A stretch of DNA of 64,000 nt, taken from Marisediminitalea oceani (GTDB lineage Bacteria > Pseudomonadota > Gammaproteobacteria > Enterobacterales > Alteromonadaceae). The notes beneath the pieces were generated by a model. The model made no database searches and was not told the origin of the DNA. It saw nothing but the letters and a program-made list of their open reading frames with translations. Below, piece by piece: positions 35,917-44,042 of the stretch (the stretch's first letter is position 1; each line of letters begins with the position of its first letter). The position numbers and the translations under genes were made by a program. The DNA lies in the NCBI RefSeq assembly GCF_003731635.1, contig NZ_RCUA01000087.1:106146-170145 (forward strand). Reading direction: 5' to 3'.

Positions 35917-36134
35917 GTGAGGATGCCCGTAAACAAAAACTTATCGTGGCGCCCTATATTCGTGATGGCCTGGCTTGCCGTATTACCAGAGACTGGCAGG
36001 AAGCGCTCAGCCATTTCAATAAGGCTTTGCTGATAGCCCCCGACGATCGATTGCTGCATCATCACATTCATACCATTGAAACTCTGATGCACACTGACCT
36101 CCCGGACGACTGGGATGGCGCTGTAGCACATTAA
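35877..36134 (+). pseudogene. Out-of-frame C-terminal piece of the upstream nucleotide cyclase
   Basis: 85 codons open in the -1 frame relative to the cyclase. The reading QAPVRVYEVLNHLSED continues exactly where the cyclase core ends (VKG-QAPVRVYEV) and runs into a TPR-like tail (ITRDWQEALSHFNKALLIAP and PDDWDGAVAH) of the kind usual at the C-terminus of such cyclases. Adding one C at GGCAG (giving GGCCAG) would fuse the two into about 356 residues. No ribosome site or ATG supports independent translation; a GTG at 35946 exists but is a poor start. No slippery heptamer is visible. Confidence 0.8.
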
Positions 36135-36150
36135 CCAACAGGAAGCCGAA

Positions 36151-36360
36151 GTGAGTAATTACGATATACAGACAATTTTTCAATGGCTTATCCCCGTGGC
36201 TATCATCATGACCGTGGTGGGGTTTATTTTAGGTAAACGCAAAACAGACAAACCCATACTGACCGCGCTGTCTCTGGGTATTTCTGTCTTCGTGCCGATT
36301 GTAGCGATTGTGTATCTTATCTACCTGCTTAATAAACCTGATCAGGCTGCGGCAAAATAA
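36151..36360 (+). CDS. Small two-helix membrane protein, unknown function
   Basis: 69 residues, GTG start preceded by AGGAAG. Two hydrophobic helices (about 10-28 and 42-61) flank a basic turn (GKRKTDKP), and the tail is short and polar. Family not recognised. It starts 16 bases after the cyclase tail and could be translated from the same message as pyrB-hemL-cyclase. Confidence 0.65.
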   Translation: MSNYDIQTIFQWLIPVAIIMTVVGFILGKRKTDKPILTALSLGISVFVPIVAIVYLIYLLNKPDQAAAK

Positions 36361-36380
36361 GCTGTTCGTGCAAGACCAAT

Positions 36381-36415
36381 AAAAAAGCCAGACGGGAAGT
36401 GGAAGCCCGTCCGGC
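36381..36415 (-). terminator. Intrinsic terminator for htpX
   Basis: On the minus strand, arms GCCGGACGGG and CCCGTCTGGC (one G-U) are followed by TTTTTT. It lies 45 bases past the htpX stop. Confidence 0.85.
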
Positions 36416-36459
36416 CAAAGCATTCAACCATCACCGGGTAGCGCTGGTTGGGTTACTGA

Positions 36460-37338
36460 TTAAACATGCTCAGTAGAGCGCAGCGCCTGGATCCGCTGTT
36501 CCAGCGGCGGGTGACTCATAAACAGCTCTGAGAAACTGCGTTTACCGGCAATACCGAAAGCCATCATGGTGCCTTCCAGTTCGCTTTCCCGGTTAGACTT
36601 GAGTCGCTCCAGTGCCGCAATCATTTTTTGTTTACCCACTAATGAAGCGGAACCCGCATCAGCACGGAACTCACGTTGACGAGAGAACCAGAACACCACC
36701 ACACTGGCCAGCGCACCAAAAATCACTTCCAGAATGATAACCGTGAACATATAAGCGAAACCGCCCACTACCTCACCATCTTCATCGTTTTGCATCAGAT
36801 TGCTGATTAAGCCTGCAACCACCCGGGCCAGGAAAATTACGAAGGTGTTTACCACGCCCTGAATAAGCGCCAGGGTAATCATATCGCCATTGGCCACATG
36901 AGATACCTCGTGGGCCAGTACCGCCTCAGCTTCTTCCTGCGTCATGTTTTGCAGCAAGCCTGTGGACACTGCAACCAACGCGTTATTGCGATTGGCACCA
37001 GTGGCAAAAGCATTGATTTCCGGCGAGTCATAAACCGCCACTTCCGGCATGCCGATACCGGCTTTCTGGGCCTGGCGTTTTACGGTTTCCAGCAGCCATT
37101 GTTCAGTCGCATTTCGCGGCCGTTCTATAACAACAGCGCCGGTTGAGCGCTTTGCCAGCCACTTAGACATTAACAGTGAAATAAACGAACCACCAAAACC
37201 AAATACAGCAGCAAATATCAGTAAGCCACCCATACTCTGGCTGTTAATACCCAGCACGGCAAACACCACACTGAGCACAATCCCGAGTACCAGTACCACG
37301 GCCAGGTTTGTGATCAAAAACAGCACTACACGTTTCAT
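36460..37338 (-). CDS. htpX: Membrane zinc metalloprotease HtpX
   Basis: Inner-membrane M48 protease that takes part in membrane-protein quality control. 292 residues from ATG 37338 (MKRVVLFLITNLAVV), which has GAGG upstream and matches the E. coli N-terminus and length; an upstream in-frame extension is not needed. Four membrane helices are expected (two N-terminal, two central). The zinc site is HEVSH with the following NGD, and the third ligand Glu is in REFRADAGSA. Own terminator downstream. Confidence 0.95.
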   Translation of the reverse strand: MKRVVLFLITNLAVVLVLGIVLSVVFAVLGINSQSMGGLLIFAAVFGFGGSFISLLMSKWLAKRSTGAVVIERPRNATEQWLLETVKRQAQKAGIGMPEVAVYDSPEINAFATGANRNNALVAVSTGLLQNMTQEEAEAVLAHEVSHVANGDMITLALIQGVVNTFVIFLARVVAGLISNLMQNDEDGEVVGGFAYMFTVIILEVIFGALASVVVFWFSRQREFRADAGSASLVGKQKMIAALERLKSNRESELEGTMMAFGIAGKRSFSELFMSHPPLEQRIQALRSTEHV

Positions 37339-37467
37339 AAAAGCCTCGCTAAACAAGAAACGAAAATTAACACTGTGCATTATATAGGGTCATACACTGT
37401 AAGTTAAAATCGTATATAACTTACATTTAGTCAGATAAAAACTGATCAAAAACACCAGATGCTGGTA

Positions 37468-38346
37468 TCAGCTACGCAGGGCTTTTACCAGTTGCAGAAC
37501 GGCAGGGTGAGTGAGTTTGCGCTCTGGGGAGATCGCGTAGAGCTGCTCGGTAACACGGTTGATAACACCGACTTTAAGCAAGCCAAATTGCTTTTCCAGT
37601 TGAGGTGCCAGCAGCAAGGGGGCAGAAAACGCGCCCAGCCCTTCCTGGGCAAAAGCCAGCATCAGCGCGCTGTCGTCAAACTCAGCCGTGATATCAGGCT
37701 GAATATCCTGGGTGCTGAACCAGCCTAACAACTGTTGTCGAATTAGCGACTTTTTGCCTTGCAGCAGAAAAGGGGCGTTATGCAATGAGCGGGGAAAGTC
37801 CTGAGTTAGTGTGTCGTATTTATCGGCGGCGGCATACACAGCCATGGGCGACTCGGTGATTAAATGGCTGTATGCCTTAATGTGACTGCCGGTTTGAATG
37901 GGCTGGTCGGATAACACCATATCCAGACGGTTAACCGCCAGTTCGCCGAGCAATGAGGTCAATTCTCCCTCCCGGCACACCAGTTTTACCGGTAACTGTA
38001 AGACCGGCTTAAGCATTTCGTAGACCAGGGTTTTGGGCAGCACATCGGTGATCCCCACGGTAAAGCTCTGCCACTGGTTGTGCTGCTGATTAAGCACCGA
38101 CTTGAGTTCTTCTCCGAGCTGAAAAATGTCTGCCGCGTAGCCCTGCACCAGTATCCCCAGCTCGGTGGGTATCAGTCGCCGGGATTGGCGGGTGAATAAC
38201 GATGCGCCAATGGTGTCTTCCAAAGCACTTATCTGGCCACTGATAGTTTGCGGTGTGATATGCAGTAATTCGCTAACCCGGGCAATAGAGCCGTGCTCGG
38301 CCACCATATAAAAGTAATACAGCTGATTGTAGTTAATTGGCGTCAT
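37468..38346 (-). CDS. nhaR: LysR-type regulator, NhaR-like
   Basis: 292 residues. Winged helix-turn-helix at about 5-65 (YYFYMVAEHGSIARVSELLHITPQTISGQISALEDTIG), followed by a periplasmic-binding-like effector domain. The N-terminus MTPINYNQLYYFYMVAEHGS is characteristic of NhaR, the activator of Na+/H+ antiporter genes. No nhaA is nearby. It starts 15 bases after the DyP-type peroxidase stop on the same strand, so it is probably cotranscribed with that gene, and may regulate it instead of an antiporter. Confidence 0.82.
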   Translation of the reverse strand: MTPINYNQLYYFYMVAEHGSIARVSELLHITPQTISGQISALEDTIGASLFTRQSRRLIPTELGILVQGYAADIFQLGEELKSVLNQQHNQWQSFTVGITDVLPKTLVYEMLKPVLQLPVKLVCREGELTSLLGELAVNRLDMVLSDQPIQTGSHIKAYSHLITESPMAVYAAADKYDTLTQDFPRSLHNAPFLLQGKKSLIRQQLLGWFSTQDIQPDITAEFDDSALMLAFAQEGLGAFSAPLLLAPQLEKQFGLLKVGVINRVTEQLYAISPERKLTHPAVLQLVKALRS

Positions 38347-38361
38347 GGGCAGGTGGCGTGA

Positions 38362-39279
38362 TCAGAGCTTGGCCTGGGCTTTAATAAACGCGATGGACGG
38401 TGCGAAAAAAGCGCAGCCTGTCTCGGCAGCGGTATAGTCCAGCCAGCGATCGTACTCGCCGTCGCCACTGCCGTATACCTGACTGTGTAACATTCGTTTA
38501 AAGGGTTGTGAGCTGGCAGAACAGATAACCGAAAACATACCCTGCGATGTCATATCGCCGTAAGGCATGCCCTGCTTGAGCAAGTCCGCCTTACCCTGCT
38601 CGGTAGCAATAATACTGGCCCTGACGCTATGAGAGGAAGGATTACACTCTACACTGGGCAGGTTATGCTCTTTGGTTGTGCCCATGATTTGTTCCTGCTG
38701 GCGTTCAGACAGGCTCAACCAACGGCGTAAATCGTGCCTGAAGCGCTGTACATGCACATAGCTGCCACCGGCAAAGCCGTTGTCATCGTCTTCGATAACC
38801 GCAACTTTGGCTCGCTGCAGGCCCCGGGGATTGTCCTGGGCGTACAAATAGCCATTAAGATCGCGACCGTCCAGATAGCGGAAGCCCTGTATCTGTTCCA
38901 CCAGCTCTACGTGGATCCGCAGTAGTTCCATGATCTCCAGGCCAATGGCATAGCAAATATCGATGCGATCAGCGCGGATTTGAATAAACAGATCGCAGGG
39001 CGTGGAGGGTGCAACACGGTCTTCACTTTGCATATCAGGAAACGGCGTAAGTTCAACGGGGATGGGGCCGGGATAAAGTTCACTCCAGTAATTACTGCCC
39101 ACGGCAATAATCCCTGACACCATGGCTTCATAGTGTTCATTATCGTAATGATCAATCACTTCCAGAGCCCGGCCCAGCTTGGCACGGACTGCCTGTGAAT
39201 CGTCGTCAATCACATTGAACAACAAGTACTGCGCATGCAGATTGGGTTCAGCACAAATACCTTTTTGTGGTTGCGACAT
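38362..39279 (-). CDS. DyP-type peroxidase family protein with an altered distal pocket
   Basis: 305 residues, YfeX-like. The proximal haem ligand is His217 (NPSSHSVRAS). The catalytic GxxDG motif of the family (GFVDGTENP in YfeX) reads GYLYAQDNP here, so the distal catalytic Asp is Tyr146, and the distal Arg just before LPYG is Lys235 (LLKQGMPYG). I checked the codons on the minus strand; the frame is intact. Other blocks are normal (GFRYLDGRDL, GGSYVHVQRFRHDL, MGTTKEHN, FFAPS). It probably binds haem but should not work as a standard DyP peroxidase. Lies between ggt and nhaR, 42 and 15 bases away. Confidence 0.88.
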   Translation of the reverse strand: MSQPQKGICAEPNLHAQYLLFNVIDDDSQAVRAKLGRALEVIDHYDNEHYEAMVSGIIAVGSNYWSELYPGPIPVELTPFPDMQSEDRVAPSTPCDLFIQIRADRIDICYAIGLEIMELLRIHVELVEQIQGFRYLDGRDLNGYLYAQDNPRGLQRAKVAVIEDDDNGFAGGSYVHVQRFRHDLRRWLSLSERQQEQIMGTTKEHNLPSVECNPSSHSVRASIIATEQGKADLLKQGMPYGDMTSQGMFSVICSASSQPFKRMLHSQVYGSGDGEYDRWLDYTAAETGCAFFAPSIAFIKAQAKL

Positions 39280-39321
39280 AGTCTTCCCGTTGTTTTTATC
39301 GTTATCGACCGGTGTTGTTAT

Positions 39322-41034
39322 TTAATACCCGGCAGCCTGACCATCTTTGCGGCTTTCCGATGCTCCATAGTATATCTGCTTATCGGCATCATACATAATC
39401 GCTTGATAGCCACCGTAAATCCCCAATATATTTTCCAGTTTGTGGCCTCTTTCCAGCAACTCTCTTTCGGTGCTCAGCGAAAAGCCACGTTCCAGACTAA
39501 TCGAGCCACCGTCTTTCATTAAGGCGCCGGTAGGGCTGCTTGAGCCACTGTGAATAAACCGGGGCGCATCTCCAGCCTCCTGCAAATTCATACCAAAATC
39601 AATAAGGTTGACGATTATTTGCGCATGCATCTGGGGTTGTGTGGCGCCGCCCATAACGCCAAAGCTTAACCAGGGTTTATTATTGCGCGTGACCATGGCC
39701 GGAATAATGGTATGAAAGGGACGTTTACCCGGCTGATATTCGTTACTGTGACCGGGCTCCAGGGTAAATAACTCACCTCTGTTTTGCAGAATAAAGCCCA
39801 GCCCTGGCGGGGTCATGCCGGATCCCATGCCGCGATAGTTACTCTGAATTAATGACACCATATTACCGCGGCTGTCGGCAACGGTGAGATATACAGTGTC
39901 GCCGTCGATAACGCCAGCATCATAGCGGTTGGCCGCCTTTTGCGGATCGATAAGTTTACGGCGCTCCCGGGCATACTCTTTACTGATAAGCGGTGCTACC
40001 GGGATATCATTAAATGCAGGATCGGCGTAGTACTTAGCACGGTCCTCAAAGGCCAGTTTTTTTGCTTCAACAAAGGTATGGATATAGTCGGCAGAATCCA
40101 GTCCCATGCCTTCGATATCGTACTGTTCCAGAATATTGAGGATCTGCAGCGCCGCAATGCCCTGACCGTTAGGCGGTAACTCCCAGACATCATAGCCACG
40201 ATAATTAGCTGATACCGGCGTCACCCAGTTAGAGGTGTGAGCAGCCAGGTCCTCATAACTTAAATATCCCCCCTGCTCTTTCATGTAAGCCGCAACCACC
40301 CGGGCAATATCACCTTTGTAAAATGCATCCCGGCCGCCGGTAGCGATTTTTTCGTAGGTCGCAGCCAGCCCCGGATTCTTAAACACATCACCCTTTTGCG
40401 GCACTTTACCGCCCGGCATAAAAGTGGCTGCAAATGCCGGGTAATGACCGATTCGATTAACATTCATTTGCCAGTAATAAGCCACAAGCTCGCTAATCGG
40501 AAAGCCGTTACGTGCGTAACGAATTGCCGGCGACAGCAGTGAAGTCATGGGTAAGCGGCCAAAGCGGTTGTGCAGCTCAAACCAGCCATCTACCGCTCCG
40601 GGCACAGATACCGGCAACGGCCCGAAGGATGGAATCTTAGTTAGCCCCGCAGCGGAGAATACTTCAGCAGTCAGCGATTTGGGCGACCGTCCTGACGCAT
40701 TCAGCCCGTATAGCTGTTTACTCTCAGCATCCCAGACAATCGCAAACAGATCGCCACCAATACCGCTACCGGTGGGCTCGACAAGGCCTAGCATGGCGTT
40801 TGCTGCAATGGCTGCATCGATGGCGCTGCCGCCTTGCTTAAGGATATCCAGGCCAACCTGAGTTGCCAGCGGCTGACTGGTTGCCACCATTCCTTCCCGG
40901 GCAATCACTTCGGAGCGACTGGCAAAGGGTTTGCCGGTAATTCTGTCATAAGCACTGGCGGATACAGAGATCACCAGCCCCATAACCACACAAGTCAGCT
41001 TTATTCCCATGCCTTTTACTAACCTCAACATCAT
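39322..41034 (-). CDS. ggt: Gamma-glutamyltransferase
   Basis: Periplasmic Ntn-hydrolase that cleaves glutathione and gamma-glutamyl peptides. 570 residues as a precursor with a signal peptide (to about ASA, residue 28). Family blocks: GMVATSQPLATQVGLDILKQGGSAIDAAIAAN, EPTGSGIGGDLFAIV, the large/small-subunit junction at GDTVYLTVADSRGNMVS (nucleophilic Thr in DT), and GVMGGATQPQMHAQ. Start ATG 41034, with a second ATG next to it. First of a probable ggt-DyP-nhaR unit. Confidence 0.92.
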   Translation of the reverse strand: MMLRLVKGMGIKLTCVVMGLVISVSASAYDRITGKPFASRSEVIAREGMVATSQPLATQVGLDILKQGGSAIDAAIAANAMLGLVEPTGSGIGGDLFAIVWDAESKQLYGLNASGRSPKSLTAEVFSAAGLTKIPSFGPLPVSVPGAVDGWFELHNRFGRLPMTSLLSPAIRYARNGFPISELVAYYWQMNVNRIGHYPAFAATFMPGGKVPQKGDVFKNPGLAATYEKIATGGRDAFYKGDIARVVAAYMKEQGGYLSYEDLAAHTSNWVTPVSANYRGYDVWELPPNGQGIAALQILNILEQYDIEGMGLDSADYIHTFVEAKKLAFEDRAKYYADPAFNDIPVAPLISKEYARERRKLIDPQKAANRYDAGVIDGDTVYLTVADSRGNMVSLIQSNYRGMGSGMTPPGLGFILQNRGELFTLEPGHSNEYQPGKRPFHTIIPAMVTRNNKPWLSFGVMGGATQPQMHAQIIVNLIDFGMNLQEAGDAPRFIHSGSSSPTGALMKDGGSISLERGFSLSTERELLERGHKLENILGIYGGYQAIMYDADKQIYYGASESRKDGQAAGY

Positions 41035-41344
41035 TATTATTTCGTTACCCTTGTTATTGTGAGTATCTGGCTGTCTGTAAGAATTACCAGCCCGGCGTGA
41101 ATGCTTTGCCTAAGATAACATATTATTACAATCCTTCACTTTTTGCTGAAAAACCAAACACCTTTAAATACGCGGGCTGCGCAACCATCAGCGGGCGCAG
41201 GCGAATTGGAATCATGTTTGCAATGCTGTTGGTAATAATGAATTGAGTTGCTATGAGCTAATAATCTGTCCCCTCGCTTGCAGTACTAGTGGACCATTTT
41301 TTCAATTTGTCTTGTGAGACATCCAACCGCAGAGAGTCAGTACC
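41035..41344. other. Intergenic region between ggt and the glycosyltransferase gene
   Basis: 310 bases between divergent genes, AT-rich near ggt. I see no reading frame, terminator or clear promoter pair; it should hold both promoters. Confidence 0.4.
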
Positions 41345-42214
41345 ATGAGCACAGAATTTAGTATCGTTACTATTGTGAAGCATCGCACCCAGCAATTGTC
41401 TAATTTGCTAAGCAGTATTGAGCGTTCTTCAGTTATCCCCAAAGAGGTGGTGATTGTATGGATGACCTCGCCCAGTGACGAGTCGCTATTAAGCAGTGAG
41501 CACTTTGACATTCAGCATTGTTTCACCACGCATTCAGAGTTACCCATAGCCAAAGCCAGTAATCGTGGCTTTGAAGCCTGTACCACAGCAAAGATTATCT
41601 ACCTGGATGTAGACTGTATATGTCCGGCAACGCTGCTGCAGGAAATGACAGCTCCATTGGTAAACGGCAAGGTGACCACCGCAAACATAACTGACCTGCC
41701 GTGCAAAGCTGAAGAAGTCTCTGAAAGTGTCTTACAAGACCTGGCAGCAATACCCGTTCAGGCGCCCAAAGAACTTCCTTTTGTTCATTTTGATGCCACG
41801 GCATTTGCTATCACCAGCGATGATTTTGAGCGTCTCGGTGGCTTTGATACCGACTACGATGGCTATGGCTTCAGCGATGTGGATTTTGCCATGCGTTGCA
41901 GCCAGGCCGGTCTTACACTAGTGAATACAGGCCGGCACATCTTTAAACAATTTCATATGCATTTTGATCCGCCACTTAATCACTTGTGCGATCTCGTTGC
42001 CAATGCGGAGCTGTTTAAACAAAAGTGGAGTTGTTATCCCTTCTGCGACTATTTCGAGAAGTTTGCTGAGCTTGGCTATGTGAATGCGGATTATGAACAA
42101 GCCGGGATCCGGGTTACCCGCCTGGCATCAGAGGAAGAGCTGGATGAATTTTTTATTGAACAGCCCTGCGAGGAACAACCGGAAGTTGCAGAGGAAATGC
42201 GGCAAACCGCTTAA
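41345..42214 (+). CDS. Family 2 glycosyltransferase
   Basis: 289 residues, cytoplasmic, GT-A fold. An N-terminal nucleotide-sugar-binding part (FSIVTIVKHRTQQLSNLLSSI) leads to the metal-binding DxD as IYLDVDCICP, and a C-terminal part FERLGGFDTDYDGYGFSDVDFAMRCSQAGL matches the galactosyltransferase-type (GT7C) acceptor domain. Acidic C-terminal tail. It stands alone with its own terminator, not in a polysaccharide cluster, so the acceptor is unknown. Confidence 0.87.
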   Translation: MSTEFSIVTIVKHRTQQLSNLLSSIERSSVIPKEVVIVWMTSPSDESLLSSEHFDIQHCFTTHSELPIAKASNRGFEACTTAKIIYLDVDCICPATLLQEMTAPLVNGKVTTANITDLPCKAEEVSESVLQDLAAIPVQAPKELPFVHFDATAFAITSDDFERLGGFDTDYDGYGFSDVDFAMRCSQAGLTLVNTGRHIFKQFHMHFDPPLNHLCDLVANAELFKQKWSCYPFCDYFEKFAELGYVNADYEQAGIRVTRLASEEELDEFFIEQPCEEQPEVAEEMRQTA

Positions 42215-42227
42215 GACGTAAGACATT

Positions 42228-42269
42228 AAAAAGCACGGTTCAATTGATGAAGTGAACCGGGCTTTTTTT
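42228..42269. terminator. Bidirectional terminator, glycosyltransferase / catalase
   Basis: Arms AAAAAGC-AC-GGTTCA and TGAACC-GG-GCTTTTT (one mismatch), with runs of T on the plus strand and of A at the 5' side, so it terminates both convergent genes. Confidence 0.9.
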
Positions 42270-42282
42270 GCATTTAGCTGAC

Positions 42283-43785
42283 TTATTTATCTTTCAGCGG
42301 TGTTTCTTCGGTTACCGGTACCGTATTCACATCGGTATCCAGTGACTCAACCGCCTTTCTAACGCCAGCCGCATAGTCCGGGTGGACCTTTTCGAGTACC
42401 GCATACCAGCGTTCTTTTACCCCATCTGAGCATGGCCCCATGGCCGCTGCGTAATTTTTGTATAAGCGGGCCTTTTGTTCGTCGGAAAACATTTCATACA
42501 GTGCTCTGGGCTGCACGTAATCAATATCTGCTTCCTCCTGATTGTATCGGTCGGCGTCGCCGTCGATACGCAGCGGTGGTTCGGGGTTTTCCACCTGCGC
42601 TTGTGGGCCGCTATGCTGATTAGGTTCGTAATAGGCATCGGGGTTATCAAAATCATTGGTAAAGAATCGCATGGCGCCATCTTTGTGATAGTGATTCACC
42701 TTAGCGTTTTTTGGTGCATTAGCAGGCAGGGCTTCATAGTGCGTTCCGAGTCTGTACCGGTGCGCATCTGCATAAGAGAAGATTCTTGCCTGAAGCATTT
42801 TATCCGGACTAAACCCAATGCCTGGCACCACATTAGAAGGGCTGTAGGCGGCATTTTCTATCATCTGAAAATAATTTTCCGGTACGGTATGCATTTCCAG
42901 CTCACCTACCTCAATCAACGGATAGTCTTTGTGTGGCCAGACTTTGGTTAAATCGAAGGGATTGTAGGCCTGATTACCGGCTTCCTCTTCAGGCATTACC
43001 TGAATGTAAAGTGTCCACTTGGGGTAGTTGCCTTCATCAACGGCGTTGATAAGGTCTTCCTGATATGACTCCCGGGTTTTGCCAATAATGTGCTCGGACT
43101 CTTCATTGGTATAATGCTCGTGACCCTGCTGGGTTTTAAAATGGAACTTCACCCAGAATCGCTCGCCCATAGCATTCCACATACTAAAAGTATGTGAGCC
43201 ATAGCCATTCATATACATCGGGTTTTTGGGAATACCGCGGTCAGACATTAAGATCGTCACCTGATGCACGGATTCGGGCTGAGCCGCCCAGAAATCAAAC
43301 ATGGCTTCCGGGCTTCTGAGGTTAGTTTTTGGGTGGCGTTTCTGGGTGCGAATAAAGTCAGGAAACTTAAAGGCATCGCGGATAAAGAAAATGGGCGTGT
43401 TATTACCCACCATATCCCAGTTGCCCTCTTCAGTATAAAACTTAAGGCTGAATCCACGCACATCGCGTTCTGTATCGGCCGCGCCGGACTCTCCGGCTAC
43501 CGTCGACCAGCGGCTTAACACGTCGGTTTTCTTGCCGATTTCTGAAAACAAATCGGCGCATGTGTATTGGGTAATGTCATGAGTAACGGTAAACGTACCC
43601 TGCAGCCCCCATCCCTTTGCGTGTACTGCCCGCTCTGGAATACGCTCACGATTTTGATGGGCGAGCTTTTCGATTAGCTGATAATCCTCCAGCAGCACCG
43701 GACCGCGACTGCCTGCCGTTTTTGAAGTGGAATTTGACGAAACCGGGGCGCCTGCGGTGGTGGTTAGCTTGGGTGCTTTAGCCAT
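42283..43785 (-). CDS. Monofunctional haem catalase (small-subunit clade)
   Basis: Dismutates hydrogen peroxide. 500 residues. ERAVHAKGWG carries the distal His, GNNTPIFFIRD carries the distal Asn, and RIFSYADAHRYRLG carries the proximal Tyr; HYHKDGAMRF follows as in KatA-type enzymes. No signal peptide: the N-terminus is Lys/Thr/Ser-rich. A near-perfect inverted repeat lies 54-80 bases upstream. No OxyR-type ATAG-N7-CTAT repeat is visible. Confidence 0.95.
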   Translation of the reverse strand: MAKAPKLTTTAGAPVSSNSTSKTAGSRGPVLLEDYQLIEKLAHQNRERIPERAVHAKGWGLQGTFTVTHDITQYTCADLFSEIGKKTDVLSRWSTVAGESGAADTERDVRGFSLKFYTEEGNWDMVGNNTPIFFIRDAFKFPDFIRTQKRHPKTNLRSPEAMFDFWAAQPESVHQVTILMSDRGIPKNPMYMNGYGSHTFSMWNAMGERFWVKFHFKTQQGHEHYTNEESEHIIGKTRESYQEDLINAVDEGNYPKWTLYIQVMPEEEAGNQAYNPFDLTKVWPHKDYPLIEVGELEMHTVPENYFQMIENAAYSPSNVVPGIGFSPDKMLQARIFSYADAHRYRLGTHYEALPANAPKNAKVNHYHKDGAMRFFTNDFDNPDAYYEPNQHSGPQAQVENPEPPLRIDGDADRYNQEEADIDYVQPRALYEMFSDEQKARLYKNYAAAMGPCSDGVKERWYAVLEKVHPDYAAGVRKAVESLDTDVNTVPVTEETPLKDK

Positions 43786-43838
43786 TTTCTATCCTTTGAT
43801 TATGAGTTCCTGAATTGGTACGCCTTCGGGCTCTAAAG

Positions 43839-43865
43839 CGACCAATCGATTTTATCGGTTGGTCG
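43839..43865. repeat. Inverted repeat upstream of the catalase gene
   Basis: Arms CGACCAATCGAT and ATCGGTTGGTCG (12 bases, one mismatch) with a 3-base centre, 54-80 bases upstream of the catalase start. Its symmetry suits a dimeric regulator, but it also could form a hairpin. Not an OxyR or Fur consensus. Confidence 0.6.
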
Positions 43866-44042
43866 GCGCAGTCGAAGCGATTAGCTCAGCAAAACGTTAA
43901 GCGCTACCAGCGGCTTTTACGCAAAAATACCACCACCTGTTAAAATATAGGGCTAACCGGTTGGCATTGCTTGCAGTAAACATACTGCTGATCTTATGAA
44001 CTGCTGCTGGTCACAATTCCAGACCCTTCGCCAATAAGTGGG

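Noticed and set aside
43944..43960. TTGGCATTGCTTGC upstream of the second GGDEF-EAL gene as a sigma-54 element
   Set aside because: Spacing between GG and GC is 8, too short.
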